Below are positions 33,798 to 44,465 of a DNA stretch of 64,000 nt, in pieces. Source of the DNA: Dermatophagoides farinae (Eukaryota; Arthropoda; Arachnida; Sarcoptiformes; Pyroglyphidae); contig NC_134684.1 in NCBI RefSeq assembly GCF_024713945.1, forward strand, positions 2,089,001 through 2,153,000. Direction: 5' to 3'. Under the pieces are notes generated by a model, which was not told where the DNA came from, searched no databases, and was given only the letters and a program-made list of their open reading frames with translations. Numbering within the stretch: position 1 is the first letter of the stretch; every line of letters starts with the position of its first letter. The position numbers and the translations under genes were made by a program.

Positions 33798-34253
33798 ATG
33801 GATATAGCTGCATTGAAACTTTTTGAACATGTTCCAACATTAACTGATAATAACTGGCCAATTTGGAAATGGAAAGTAGAATTGGCATTAAAACATATGG
33901 AAATGTGGCCATTGGTAAACGATGGTGATTTATCACAACCAAATGATGATATTAAAATACGTTCGTTAATTGGTCTTTGGGTCGATGATTCTTTAGTACC
34001 ATTAATCAAAGATTGTAAAACTTCGCATCAAATGTGGACAACATTGACTGAACATTTCGAAAATGAAGTACAACCATCGACTAGTACAACAAAATTGCTT
34101 TCCAATTCAGAAAAAAATTCAGAATCCAAAAGCATTGAAAAACAAGAGCCAAAAATACGGCTAAAATGTATTTTCTGTGAACGTGATGGCCACAATGAAA
34201 AACAATGTTGGCGAAAAAAACGACTCGTACATAAATTGAAACCTGAAGGTTGA
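33798..34253 (+). mobile_element. Ty1/copia-type Gag-like ORF, Gag part only
   Basis: A relic of, or a gene derived from, a copia-superfamily LTR retrotransposon. The 151-residue frame begins MDIAALKLFEHVPTL and has the LTDNNWPIWKWKVELAL motif typical of copia Gag N-terminal regions (DUF4219/UBN2 type). It ends in a zinc knuckle CIFCERDGHNEKQC followed by a basic patch. It is shorter than a full copia Gag. No protease, integrase, reverse transcriptase or LTR pair is seen nearby, so as an element it is only a fragment, though this part reads open. A 27-base T run follows the stop at about 34264. It may be a decaying fossil or a domesticated Gag; age cannot be estimated from one copy. Confidence 0.7.
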
Positions 34254-34787
34254 AATTACAATATTTTTTTTTTTTTTTTTTTTTTTTTTTGATTTCATGA
34301 TCTCATGGAAAATAAACACTTGTTTGATTATATTATAATTAATTCCGATCAATGATTTTAATTTATATAAATCAATTATAATATTGCTGAAATTTTGTCA
34401 AAACAATTATTTGGCTACGTTTAAATAAATAAAAATTTTAAATTTTTTTGATTAAAATTAAAATTTCATTTGACAAAACAATGAGCGTTCAATTTGAATT
34501 TCTCATTGAAAATTATCAATCTGATCATTTATATTATATAGCAGAAAATCAATCATATTACTTGTAATATGATTTTTTTTTTTTAATATCCAGTAAAAGT
34601 TCTTCACTCAATAATTAATATTTTTTTTTTCTTTTATTTATCGATTGATTGGTATTGATAATTAACCAAATAATAAAAGTTTGAAACTATTCTTTGTAAT
34701 ATCAGAATAATTGTCCAAAGATTTTCTCCAATTGAAATGTGTCATTGAATGCAATGAATCATTTTACTGATCTGAATTCTTTTAAAG
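34254..34787. other. AT-rich gap before the receptor array
   Basis: Contains the long T tract at about 34264-34290 and other homopolymers. No gene seen; the receptor A promoter should be within it. Confidence 0.6.
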
Positions 34788-36360
34788 ATGGAAAATAAAA
34801 CGAGATTGAATCTGCAAAACAAAACATTTATTATTGAAGCCAGACCGGTATGTGTGATTATTATTTGTTATTTATATTAACACATTAAACAATATATTAA
34901 CATGATGATGATGATTAAGCATCCTCCATTTTTACTTCCTATGGCACGTTGTGAGAATACTTGGTGTTTGAAACGCGGTTCTGAAGCAAAAATTATTGAA
35001 ATGATGAGTTCGTATTTTAATTTTACTTATCAAATTTATCGACAATTGAATGTAAAAAATTCGAACATTTCTTTGGATGGAACGATTGCTAGATTATTCG
35101 AAAAGGTAAGTCAATAAATTTTCTTTTTTGATTGTTTCATAGAGCTAAATTGAATGAATAAATACATCTGTCATATATAACACAAATGTTGGCCAGAAAG
35201 TTGATATTGGTATTGGTGGAATCAGTATGACATATGATCGTTTACGGCTGGTTTCATTTTTGTATCCACATTCTCTTAGTTCAACTACATTTGTTACACC
35301 AGCGCCCAGAATTGTGAATAGTCAACAAATGTTTCGTCCATACAGTATCACTGTATGGTATTCATTTATTATTGCATTATTTATTTGCTTCATATTCGAT
35401 CGAATACAAAGGAAATTCAATCGTACAGAATCCAATCTGTTTTGGATTTGTTTTGTTCAATTATGTCGACAAAATTATTTGCAGAAATCAATAAATCATT
35501 TCCATCAATCACTGTGGATAATATTTTGGACATTCGGAATGTTCATATTTACAACAGGATATGCAAGTTGTCTTTATTCACTAATAGCTATTCCATCGTA
35601 TTCACAAACTATCAATACTATCGAAGAATTATTTTCTGCTGTTCGATCTGGTCAAATAATTGCTTCAAGTCGAAATAGTTCAGTATACATCAACATATTT
35701 AAGGTTTTGATGATGGAATTTTTTATTTTTTATTTTCGGATAAAATTCATCGTCAAATCTATTAATTTTTTTCAATAGGAATGGTTAGGTGATGCTAAAA
35801 CCACTGTTGATATCGATCGTGTCTGGAATACATCTACGTCTGGTTATCGAGCAATGGCAAAGGTGAATATTTCTCGTATATCAGGAACACCTTATGCATA
35901 TATAGATCAACGTGAAACACTTAAATTTGGAACAATACAAATAGGCGAAAAATTCTTTTACATACCACCGAACAATATATTTGCAACATTATTCACCGAT
36001 CTTGTTGCCATTCCTGTACGATCTGATTTCCCTTATTATTCACAATTTAATGTGAGTAAAAATTTTTATTCAATTCGATTATTTTAAATTTAATTGAAAA
36101 AATCTTAATTTACACCAAAAAGTTTGAAACGAATTTCTTATTCAGGTCTTATTCATTATTGGACTCAAAATGTTTATTTTCATGAACGTTTGCGATTACA
36201 TTCATTTCAAGTGAATGCTGAGAACGATGCAAAAACTTTCAATATTAATCAATTGAAAAGTTTTTTTCTTTTTTACATTCAAACCATTTTATTCTCTTTA
36301 TTCATATTAGTCATAGAAGTGGCATGGCAATTGACCTCTACTGTACATCGATCTATTTAA
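34788..36360 (+). CDS. Ionotropic receptor A (probably damaged)
   Basis: First of five tandem paralogues with one exon plan. Exons: 34788-34847, 34920-35105, 35197-35703, 35779-36051 and 36123-36360. The protein has no amino-terminal domain: a short S1 lobe (RGSEAKIIEMMSSYFNFTY; DIGIGGISMTYDRLRLVSFLYP; TFVTPAPR), M1 (SITVWYSFIIALFICFIF), a pore/M3 region (WIIFWTFGMFIFTTGYASCLYSLIAIPSYS), the S2 lobe (YAYIDQRETLKFG) and M4 (LFYIQTILFSLFILVIEVAW). M3 has GYASCLYS where iGluRs have SYTANLAAF. Such divergent IRs are chemosensory cation channels used with IR co-receptors. Oddity: the canonical donor after 36051 is phase 0 but the last exon needs phase 2, as in B-E, so a canonical transcript would shift frame and lose M4. 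With two more bases (a GA donor) it would be 421 residues. Confidence 0.75.
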
Positions 36361-36687
36361 TTTTTCTTCAATTTGCCATCAGTGGAGTGTTTTTTTTCTG
36401 TTTCATAATTATTATTTAGACCATAGCAAAATGTTTCACGTGATAAACATTCAATGAAAAAATCAATAACAATCACGATATACTAGACACGAATAATTGA
36501 ATTTTTATAGAATATCTGAAGAATTACCTGTTTTTCTATTTGCAATAATTTTCTGAATGGTTTGTGAGCAGATTTTTCATTGGACGTTCATACAAATTTT
36601 TTCCCTTCTTCATTTATTATTGTTCGATTAGTTGGTCATATGATACACATTCCTGTTCATCGAGTTTTTTTTAATCAGAACAACAAA
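36361..36687. other. Spacer between receptors A and B
   Basis: AT-rich, no ORF. This spacer is recognisably repeated at about 38701-39047, showing that it was duplicated together with the receptor genes. Confidence 0.65.
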
Positions 36688-38200
36688 ATGAAATTGAATT
36701 TGCAGAATAAAACATTTACCATAGGAATAAATGCGGTATTGATTGATTAATTAATTAATTAATTGTCAATGATTCAATTTAAAAATTTTCAATGGTTATC
36801 TTTTAAAGAATCCACCATTCACAATGTTTTTATCATCATCTTTAAAATTAACTCGTGGATCTGAAGCACATTTTATTGAGACGCTTAGCTCGTATTTCAA
36901 TTTCTCCTTTCGATTGGTCAACTGTAAACTATCATGGGGTAAGAAATATCCAAATGGCTCTTGGGATGGAATGATTGGCCTATTGACTGATAAAGTTTGT
37001 ATTCTTTGAATTGTTTGAATAAATTTTAATAATGATTATTACCAATTAGAAAATCGACATGGGACTCGGTGGCACGTTGGTTGATTATGATCGTTGGAAA
37101 GCCGTTTCGTTTCTATATCCACAAACAGCAACTTCTATTACATTTGTGACTGCAGCTCCTTCTCTAACTCTATCAAGCCATAATTTAATTTTTCGGCCAT
37201 TTCCTCTTTTTGTTTGGCTATCATTTCTGATTACATTATTTGTCTGTTATATATTCGATCATATCCAACGAAAATACAATCAAAATAAAATAAACATTTT
37301 CTGGATAAGTTTGGTGCAATTGTTTCATCAGGATTCATTCCGTAGAATGACTTTTCCACGTCATATATCAATTTATATAATTTTATGGAATTTTGCATCA
37401 TTTATACTTACAATTGCCTATGCTGGATGTCTTTATTCAATGATTGCAGCTCCATCATATTCGAAAACTATTGATACTGTCAATCAACTATATACGGAAA
37501 TTAAATCTGGTCATATCATCATAACAAGTTTTAATTCTTCTCAATACGCGAATTTTTACAAGGTTTGGTTATTTTTAAAAATTATCCATAATATTTAATG
37601 AATTTTTCCGCAAAGGATTGGCTCGGCGATGTTTCTATTGATTATTGGAAACCCATTCATTTTACATTTGATGGTTTCCAAATGGTAAATAATTCAGCCC
37701 ATACAGGATTGCCACATGTCCACATTGGTCTACGAGAAACACTTCAATTTGGTGTAGCAGATTTTGGTGAAAAATTTTTATATTTACCCCAACAACCTGA
37801 GTCTTCACTCTTCACGGAAATAATTAGCATACCTGTACGTCCCGGTTTCTTATATTACGACATGTTTAATCGAGCGTAAGTTTTCTAATTTATTGGTTTC
37901 AAATATCAATATTTTTCAACCTTCAGACAAATACGTCTATTCACCAATGGATTGATGCATCTTTGGACAAATAGATGTTATGACATATTCAGAAATAGAT
38001 TGATAGTGAACAAAATTAAATCTGCCTACGAACCAAAAGCATTTACAATTCATCAATTGAATAGTTTTTTTATGGTTTATATTCAATGCATAATAATCTC
38101 GACCATGGTTTTTACCATGGAGGTCGCTTTCCGATTAACCTATGGCTATCATAGAATTTCAATAAAATCATTGCTATTCATTCTGGACAGATTATTGTAA
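36688..38200 (+). CDS. Ionotropic receptor B (open)
   Basis: Exons 36688-36735, 36809-36994, 37050-37562, 37616-37875 and 37927-38200 close to 426 residues with GT-AG introns. The first exon codes MKLNLQNKTFTIGINA, a segment shared by the paralogues that forms the start of the S1 lobe. Domain order: S1 (LTRGSEAHFIETLSSYFNF; WDGMIGLLTDKIDMGLGG; WKAVSFLYP), M1 at about residue 128-150 (FPLFVWLSFLITLFVCYIF), M3 at about 190-213 (WNFASFILTIAYAGCLYSMIAAP), S2 (LPHVHIGLRETLQFG) and M4 near the C-terminus (MVYIQCIIISTMVFTMEVAF). No cleavable signal peptide is evident, as in its neighbours. The last residues, after YGYHRI, come from read-through into the relic that follows and are absent from C. Very similar to C, so the duplication is recent. 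Confidence 0.88.
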
Positions 38201-38720
38201 CAAGTATGAATGAACATAGATATATCGAATATTTTCAGGTTTGTTTGGCTTATTCAAATGTCAATAATTTTTTTTTTTTTTGAATTCATTCAAAATAAAT
38301 AGGATTGGATTGGAAATTCAACCAATGAAATTGATGATATCTGGAAAACCGTTCCATATACATCCACGGCAATCAAAGTGATACGTGATTCATTTATTAA
38401 TAAAACGAAAGTTCATTATGCGTATATATAGATCAACGTGAAACACTTGAATTTGGAACGATACAAATAAGCGAAAAATCCTCTTTTTTCATACCACCGA
38501 ACAGTATATTTTCAACGTTATTCACGTTTGCAATTACATTCATTTCAAGTCAATGCTGAGAACGATGCAAAAACTTTCAATATTAATCAATTGAAAAGTT
38601 TTTTTCTTTTTTTACATTCAAGCCATTTTATTCTCTTTATATTCATATCAGTCATAGAAGTGGCATAGCAATGGTTGACCTCTACTGTACATCGATCTAT
38701 TTAATTTTTCTTCAATTTGC
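38172..38720 (+). pseudogene. Chimeric ionotropic receptor relic
   Basis: The left part (about 38172-38420) matches receptor D from the end of its exon 3 through the intron and into exon 4 (compare 41842-42075). The right part (about 38421-38720) matches receptor A exons 4-5 and its 3' flank (compare 35900-36390), with a deletion of roughly 190 bp that removes the end of exon 4, intron 4 and the start of exon 5. A stop appears near the join (YAYI then TAG). Intron sequence is retained, so it is a DNA-level recombinant and not a retrocopy. The first bases overlap the end of receptor B. Confidence 0.82.
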
Positions 38721-39047
38721 CATCAGTGTAATGTTTTTTATTTTCTGCTTCTTAATTATTATTTACACCATAGCAAAATAATTGTTTCATGTATTAAACA
38801 TTTAATGAAAAAATCAATAACAATCACAATATAATAGACACGAATAATTGAGTTTTTTTATCGAATGTCTGAAGAATTTCCTGTTTTTCTATTTGCAAAA
38901 ATATTCTGAATGGTTTCTGAGGGGTTGGTTTATTTTGTGGATTTTTGATTGACCGTTCATACAAATTTTTTCCCTTGTTCATTTATTCTTGTTCGATCAG
39001 TTGATCATATGATACACTCGAATTTTTTTTTCATTCAGAACGACAAA

Positions 39048-40441
39048 ATGAAATTGAATTTGCAGAATAAAACATTTACCATAGGAATAAATGGGGTATT
39101 GATTAATTAATTTATTAATTGATTTTCAATGATTCAATTCAAAAATTTTCAATGATTATCTTTTAAAGAATCCACCATTCTCAATGTTCTCAACATCATC
39201 TTTAAAATTAACTCTTGGATCTGAAGCATTTTTTATTGAGACGCTTGGTTCGTATTTCAATTTCTCATATCGATTGGTCGACTGTGGACTATCATGGGGT
39301 ATGAAATATCCAAATGGTTCTTGGGATGGAATGATTGGCCTATTGATTGATAAAGTTTGTGATTCTTTGAACTGTTGAACAATAATAATTATTATTACCA
39401 ATTAGAAAATCGACATTGGAATCGGTGGCACGTTGGTTGATTTTGATCGTTGGAAAGCCGTTTCGTTTCTATATCCACAAACTACAACTTCTATTACATT
39501 TGTGACTGCAGCTCCTTCTCGAATTCTATCCAGCCATAATTTGATTTTTCAACCATTTCCTCTTTTCGTTTGGCTATCATTTCTGATTACATTGTTTGTC
39601 TGTTATGTATTCGATCATGTACAACGAAAATTCAATCAAAATAAAATAAATCTTTTCTGGATAAGTTTGGTGCAATTGTTTCATCAGGATTCATTCCATA
39701 GAATGAATGTTCCACGTCATATATCAATTTACATAATTTTATGGAATTTTGGATCATTTATACTTACAATTGCCTATGCGGGATGTCTTTATTCGATGAT
39801 TGCAGTTCCATCATATTCGAAAACTATCGATACTGCCAATCAACTATATACGGAAATTAAATCGGGTCGTATCATTATAACAAGTTTTAATTCTTCTCAA
39901 TATGTGAATTTTTACAGGGTTTGGATATTTTTAAAATTTATTCATAATATTTAAAGAATTTTTCCGTAAAGGATTGGCTCGGCGATGTTTTTATTGAGTA
40001 TTGGAAACCCGTTAACTTAACAAGGGATGGTTTCAAACTGATAAAAAATTCAAGATTGCCACATGCCCACATTGGTCTACGAGGAACACTTCGATATGGT
40101 GTATCAAATTTTGGTGAAAAATATTTATATTTATCCCAAAGACCTGAGTCTTCACTTTTTACTGAAATTATTGGCATTCCTGTCCGTCCCGGTTTCTTAT
40201 ATTACGACATATTTAATCGAGCGTAAGTTTTTTTTAATTTATTGGATTCAAATATCAATATTTTTCAACTTTCAGACAAATACGTCTATTCACTAATGGA
40301 TTGATGCATCTTTGGGCAAATAGTTATTATGATGTATTGAGAAAAAAAAATATCGCTTACAAAATTAGCTACTTATCTGCTTACGAACCAAAAGCATTTA
40401 CAATTCATCAATTGAAGAGTTTTTTCATGGTTTATATTTAA
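39048..40441 (+). pseudogene. Ionotropic receptor C, truncated before M4
   Basis: Near twin of B with the same exons: 39048-39095, 39169-39354, 39406-39918, 39972-40222 and 40276-40441. S1, M1, M3 and S2 are intact (FPLFVWLSFLITLFVCYVF; WNFGSFILTIAYAGCLYSMIAVP). In the last exon the codon that is CAA (Gln) in B, in MVYIQCII, is TAA here at 40439-40441, so the predicted protein of 387 residues stops at the entry of M4. The sequence after the stop still matches B's M4, which shows that the change is recent. A glutamate-receptor-type channel without M4 is unlikely to traffic or gate. I call it a young pseudogene, but a truncated expressed form cannot be excluded. Confidence 0.75.
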
Positions 40442-41036
40442 TGCATAATAATTTCGATCATGGTTTTTACCATGGAGATAGCTTTACGATTAACCTATGG
40501 CTATCATAGAATTTAATGAAAATCATTGCCATGAAAAATTATGCAGAATTCTGTAATTTTTAATCGATAAATCGATTCTAGTTTTGTATCGAATATAAAT
40601 AGAATATGAATATCGATTTAATTATATTTAAATATATGATAATTATTTCACCTGAAAACAATTCATAATGAACAATCGTATTTGATTCTTTGGAATGTGT
40701 TAGCTTGACGTATAAATTTTTTCTCTGGTTTGACAACAACAACAAAAAAAAATACTCTTGAAAATGTAATTACACATGGATTATTATGGCATTTTCCGAC
40801 ATTAGTCGGAAATTGTTTGTATGTTTTTTACGTTGATTTGTGAGAAAAAAAAATATCACAACAAACAAAAACAACAAAATTGATTGGAATATATTTTTTT
40901 TTTTTTGCTGAATCAATAAGATTTTTTTTCCACTATAGAGAACTTTTTTCTCTTTCTTTCTCGTCCACTGATATTGCAATATTTGTCAATTGTTACATGA
41001 GTGATGATGATTCATTAATTCATCACAGAATTGGCA
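40442..41036. other. Spacer between receptors C and D
   Basis: Begins with the untranslated remainder of receptor C's M4 exon (to about 40517), then AT-rich DNA with A/T tracts. No gene seen. Confidence 0.65.
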
Positions 41037-42538
41037 ATGAAATTAAATCTACAAAACAATACGTTGACAATTGGTGTGAATGAGGTCAGTAATGCAATTA
41101 CTAATTGATTAATTAATGAAAAAAAATTAATTATAAAATTTTCAAGGTTCCACCTTATACCCTACTTGATAAAGAATATCTTCATATGGATTGTGGATCC
41201 GAAATGGGACTAATCAAAGCGATGGCTTCATATTTTAATTTTTCAATAAATTTTATCAATTATAATAAAATTGTTGGCCAAAAACATCGTAACGGATCAT
41301 GGACCGGTTTAATTGGATCACTGATTGATCAGGTTGAATTTTTTTTTCTAAATTTTATCTTTATAATTTTTTTTTCTTCCTAAAAAAAACAGCAAATAGA
41401 TATTGGAATCGGCGCCATAAGTTTTGATTATAATAAATCAATTATATTACCATTTCTTTATCCACATTGTATAAGTTCGGTTACATTTGTAGCGCAAGCA
41501 CCACGAATCATTTCAACACAAGTTTTACATCGTCCATTCGCTTCTTTTGTTTGGTATTCATTAATTTTTGCACTATTAATTTGTTTCATTTTTGATCGTA
41601 TACAAAGACAATATAATTGGAAAAAAATTGATTTATTCTGGATAAGCTTTGCACAATTATTTAATCAAAATTCTTATCAAAAATTATCCTTACCATCATA
41701 CATATCAATTTGGATGATATCATGGAATCTGGGAATGTTTGTTCTAAGTATCGCATATTCGAGTTGTTTGTATTCATTGATTGCAGCACCATCACATTCC
41801 ATGACCATCGATACTATCAAACAATTATTCAATGCAATTCATTCTGGACAGATTATTGCAACAAGTTTGGATGAACCTAGATATATCGAATACTTTCAGG
41901 TTTGTTTGGCTTATTCAGATTGCAATAATTTTTTTTTCAAAAAAAAAAATTTATTCAAAATAAATAGGATTTGATTGGAAATTCAACCAATGAAATTGAT
42001 GATATCTGGAAAACCGTTCCAAATACAATTTCGGCAATGAAAATGATACGTGATTCATTTATTAATAAAACGAAAACACCTTATGCTTATATAGATTTAC
42101 GTGAAACACTTCAATTTGCTCGGACTGATTTTGGCGAAAGATATTTCTATCTACCATCCGAAAGTTCATTTTCGCAAATGTATTCAAATATTTTAGCCAT
42201 ACCTTTACGTACAGATTTTTCATTTTATAATGAATTCAATCAAATGTAAGTGTGATTTAATCACAATCAAACAATTATTATAATAATAATGATTTTTTTT
42301 ACTGTTTAGACAAAAACGCCTATTTTCTTCCGGTTTATTAAACCATTGGCAACAAGAATGTTATATCGAATTGAAAGGTAAACGAAAAGCCAATACAACC
42401 CCATTGATGACAAAAAAAATGGCATTCACATTGAATCAATTGAATAATTTTTTCATGGTATATATTCAATCGATTCTAGTTTCAATCATAATGTTTGCCA
42501 TTGAATTTTTTTGGCGTTTATTCTGTCCCATAAGATGA
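41037..42538 (+). CDS. Ionotropic receptor D (open)
   Basis: Exons 41037-41084, 41147-41332, 41393-41899, 41968-42245 and 42310-42538 give 415 residues; exon 2 is the same 186 nt as in A, B and C. Start: MKLNLQNNTLTIGVNE. S1: MDCGSEMGLIKAMASYFNFS and DIGIGAISFDYNKSIILPFLYP. M1: SFVWYSLIFALLICFIFDRI. M3: WNLGMFVLSIAYSSCLYSLIAAPSHS. S2: PYAYIDLRETLQFARTDFGERYFYLP. M4: FMVYIQSILVSIIMFAIEFFW. It is the donor, or a sister of the donor, of the left half of the relic at 38.2 kb. Expected role: a chemosensory ligand-gated cation channel subunit at the dendrite membrane; the ligand is unknown. Confidence 0.88.
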
Positions 42539-42952
42539 CATGTATTTTTTTCTGACAAAAAAAATCTTTCATCGATCGATTCAGTTTTTTTTTACCTTTT
42601 CAAAAATCTATGAATTTCTTCCGAGACTAATTTATTATTATTCTCTTTATTATTGATAAATCATAATTATGTATTTTGTGAATAAAGAGATGATTCTGTT
42701 CCATAATATATACAAGAATATATGAACAAAAAAAAAACTTGTAAACATTATTGATCGCTTTCCAATGGGTGCACGATTTATGCAAGTGCAACGTTTATGT
42801 TGTTATGTTTCTATAGGAAAAAGTCTTTTTCTCTTACAATTGGTAATTTTTGATTGATCAATAATAAAAAAATCAACATGACATGTTCACAAACTCACAA
42901 ACTTTTTGCCATTACTATTTTCATTTAACATTGTTTGAACAAAACGGCAATA
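42539..42952. other. Spacer between receptors D and E
   Basis: AT-rich, no ORF. It lacks clear similarity to the A-B spacer. Confidence 0.6.
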
Positions 42953-44435
42953 ATGAAGTTGAATTTTGAAAATAAAACCTTAACAGTTGGCATCAACGAG
43001 GTATGTTGGTTTTTTTTCATTCTCGAACCTGATCAAATATAATGGAATTTTTTTTTTGTTCTAAAATTTCAAACAGAATGCGCCATATACTTTTTTACGT
43101 GTAGACGATGAATTCGAAAAATGGTTTACAGTTGGTGGTTCAGAAACTCGTCTTTTGGAAACATTAAGTTTATATTTTAATTTCACATATAAATTGGTTA
43201 ATTGCCACCGAAATTGGGGACATAAAAATGAAAATGGCACTTGGAATGGCCTGATTGGATTGTTGTTTGGACAAAATGCTGATTTCGGCATTGGTGGTGT
43301 GAGCATCAATCATGAACGAAATGAAGCTGTTTTATTTTTATATCCACATCAAATGGATCAAGTAACATTCACAACACCTGCAGCATCAATAAATGATTAT
43401 TATAGACATTTTTTAATCGAACCATTTGAAACATCCGTATGGCATTCTTTTATTCTGTGTATCTCCATATGTATCATATTAGATCGTATTATCAAGAAAT
43501 ATGATCAAAAATCTGATCTTTTCTGGGCCAGTTTAGTGTTGTTATTTCGTCAACCACGAAATATTAGAACAAATTTATCTAGTCAACCATTTCTATCATG
43601 GATCATTTGCTGGAATATTGGAATGTTTATATTTTCAACCGCTTATGCAGGGCAGTTCTATTCATTGATTACTGTGCCAGAAATTCCTGATGAAATAGAT
43701 TCAGTTCTTCAATTATATCATGAAGTTCAATCAGATGAAATGTTCGTTGTGACCGTTGCCAATTCTCTATATACTTCTATTGTAAAGGTTTGTCACCAAA
43801 TTCATCAATAAAAAATGAAAAATCATTAATTTGAACTTTTCAGAATTTTCCATTAGATATTGGAAAAAATTCACAAGTCGTTGGAGATGCTAAAGAAGGA
43901 TTCAAATTGGTTAGAAATAATAGTGAACAATTGCCACGTGTAGCATTTATAGCCGAACGAAAAAAATTGCTATATCATAGAATAATGTCTGGAGAAAAAT
44001 TCTTTCATATACCACCAGAAAATTTTGATTCTTCATTATTTATAGATATATTATCCATACCAATGAGACAAAACTTTCCCTATGTAAAAGAATTTGATAC
44101 AACGTATGTCTAATAATAATTTTACAAAAGAATCCATGATTTTTTTTCTTTTAATTCTTTTATTGATATGTTTTTTTTCTAATTACAGTATCCAACATTT
44201 AACAAGTATTGGATTCTTTGATTATTGGCATGAACGAGAATATCAAATTCTAACAAGAGTTAGAGAACGAATAATTGGTGATTCATTTAATCGGCAAACA
44301 ATTGCTTTTGAATTGGTTCATTTGAAAAGTCTTTTCGTCATCTTCATTATCGGTTTATTGGCGGCAGCGATTGCGTTCATGATTGAAATCATTTGGAAAA
44401 TGATTTACATTTTTCTTGGTTATAGTAAAGAATAA
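42953..44435 (+). CDS. Ionotropic receptor E (open, one intron fewer)
   Basis: Exons 42953-43000, 43077-43787, 43844-44103 and 44189-44435 give 421 residues. The second exon fuses what are exons 2 and 3 in A-D: LLFGQNADFGIGGVSINHERNEAV reads straight across the site where the others have an intron. Start: MKLNFENKTLTVGINE. M1: TSVWHSFILCISICIILDRI. M3: WNIGMFIFSTAYAGQFYSLITVPE. M4: FVIFIIGLLAAAIAFMIEIIWK. The S2 motif that reads Y-x-R-E-T-L in the others is changed (VAFIAERKKLLYHRIMSGEKFFHIP), so its ligand specificity probably differs. It is the most divergent of the array. AATAAA overlaps the stop, which is 30 nt from the convergent vanin-like gene. Confidence 0.88.
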
Positions 44436-44465
44436 AGATTGTTAATAAAAAAATTTATTCATCAT

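Noticed and set aside
38165-38720. Relic at 38.2 kb as a sixth working receptor
   Set aside because: It has no first exons, a stop at the join and a deletion across the S2-M4 boundary, so it cannot encode a channel.
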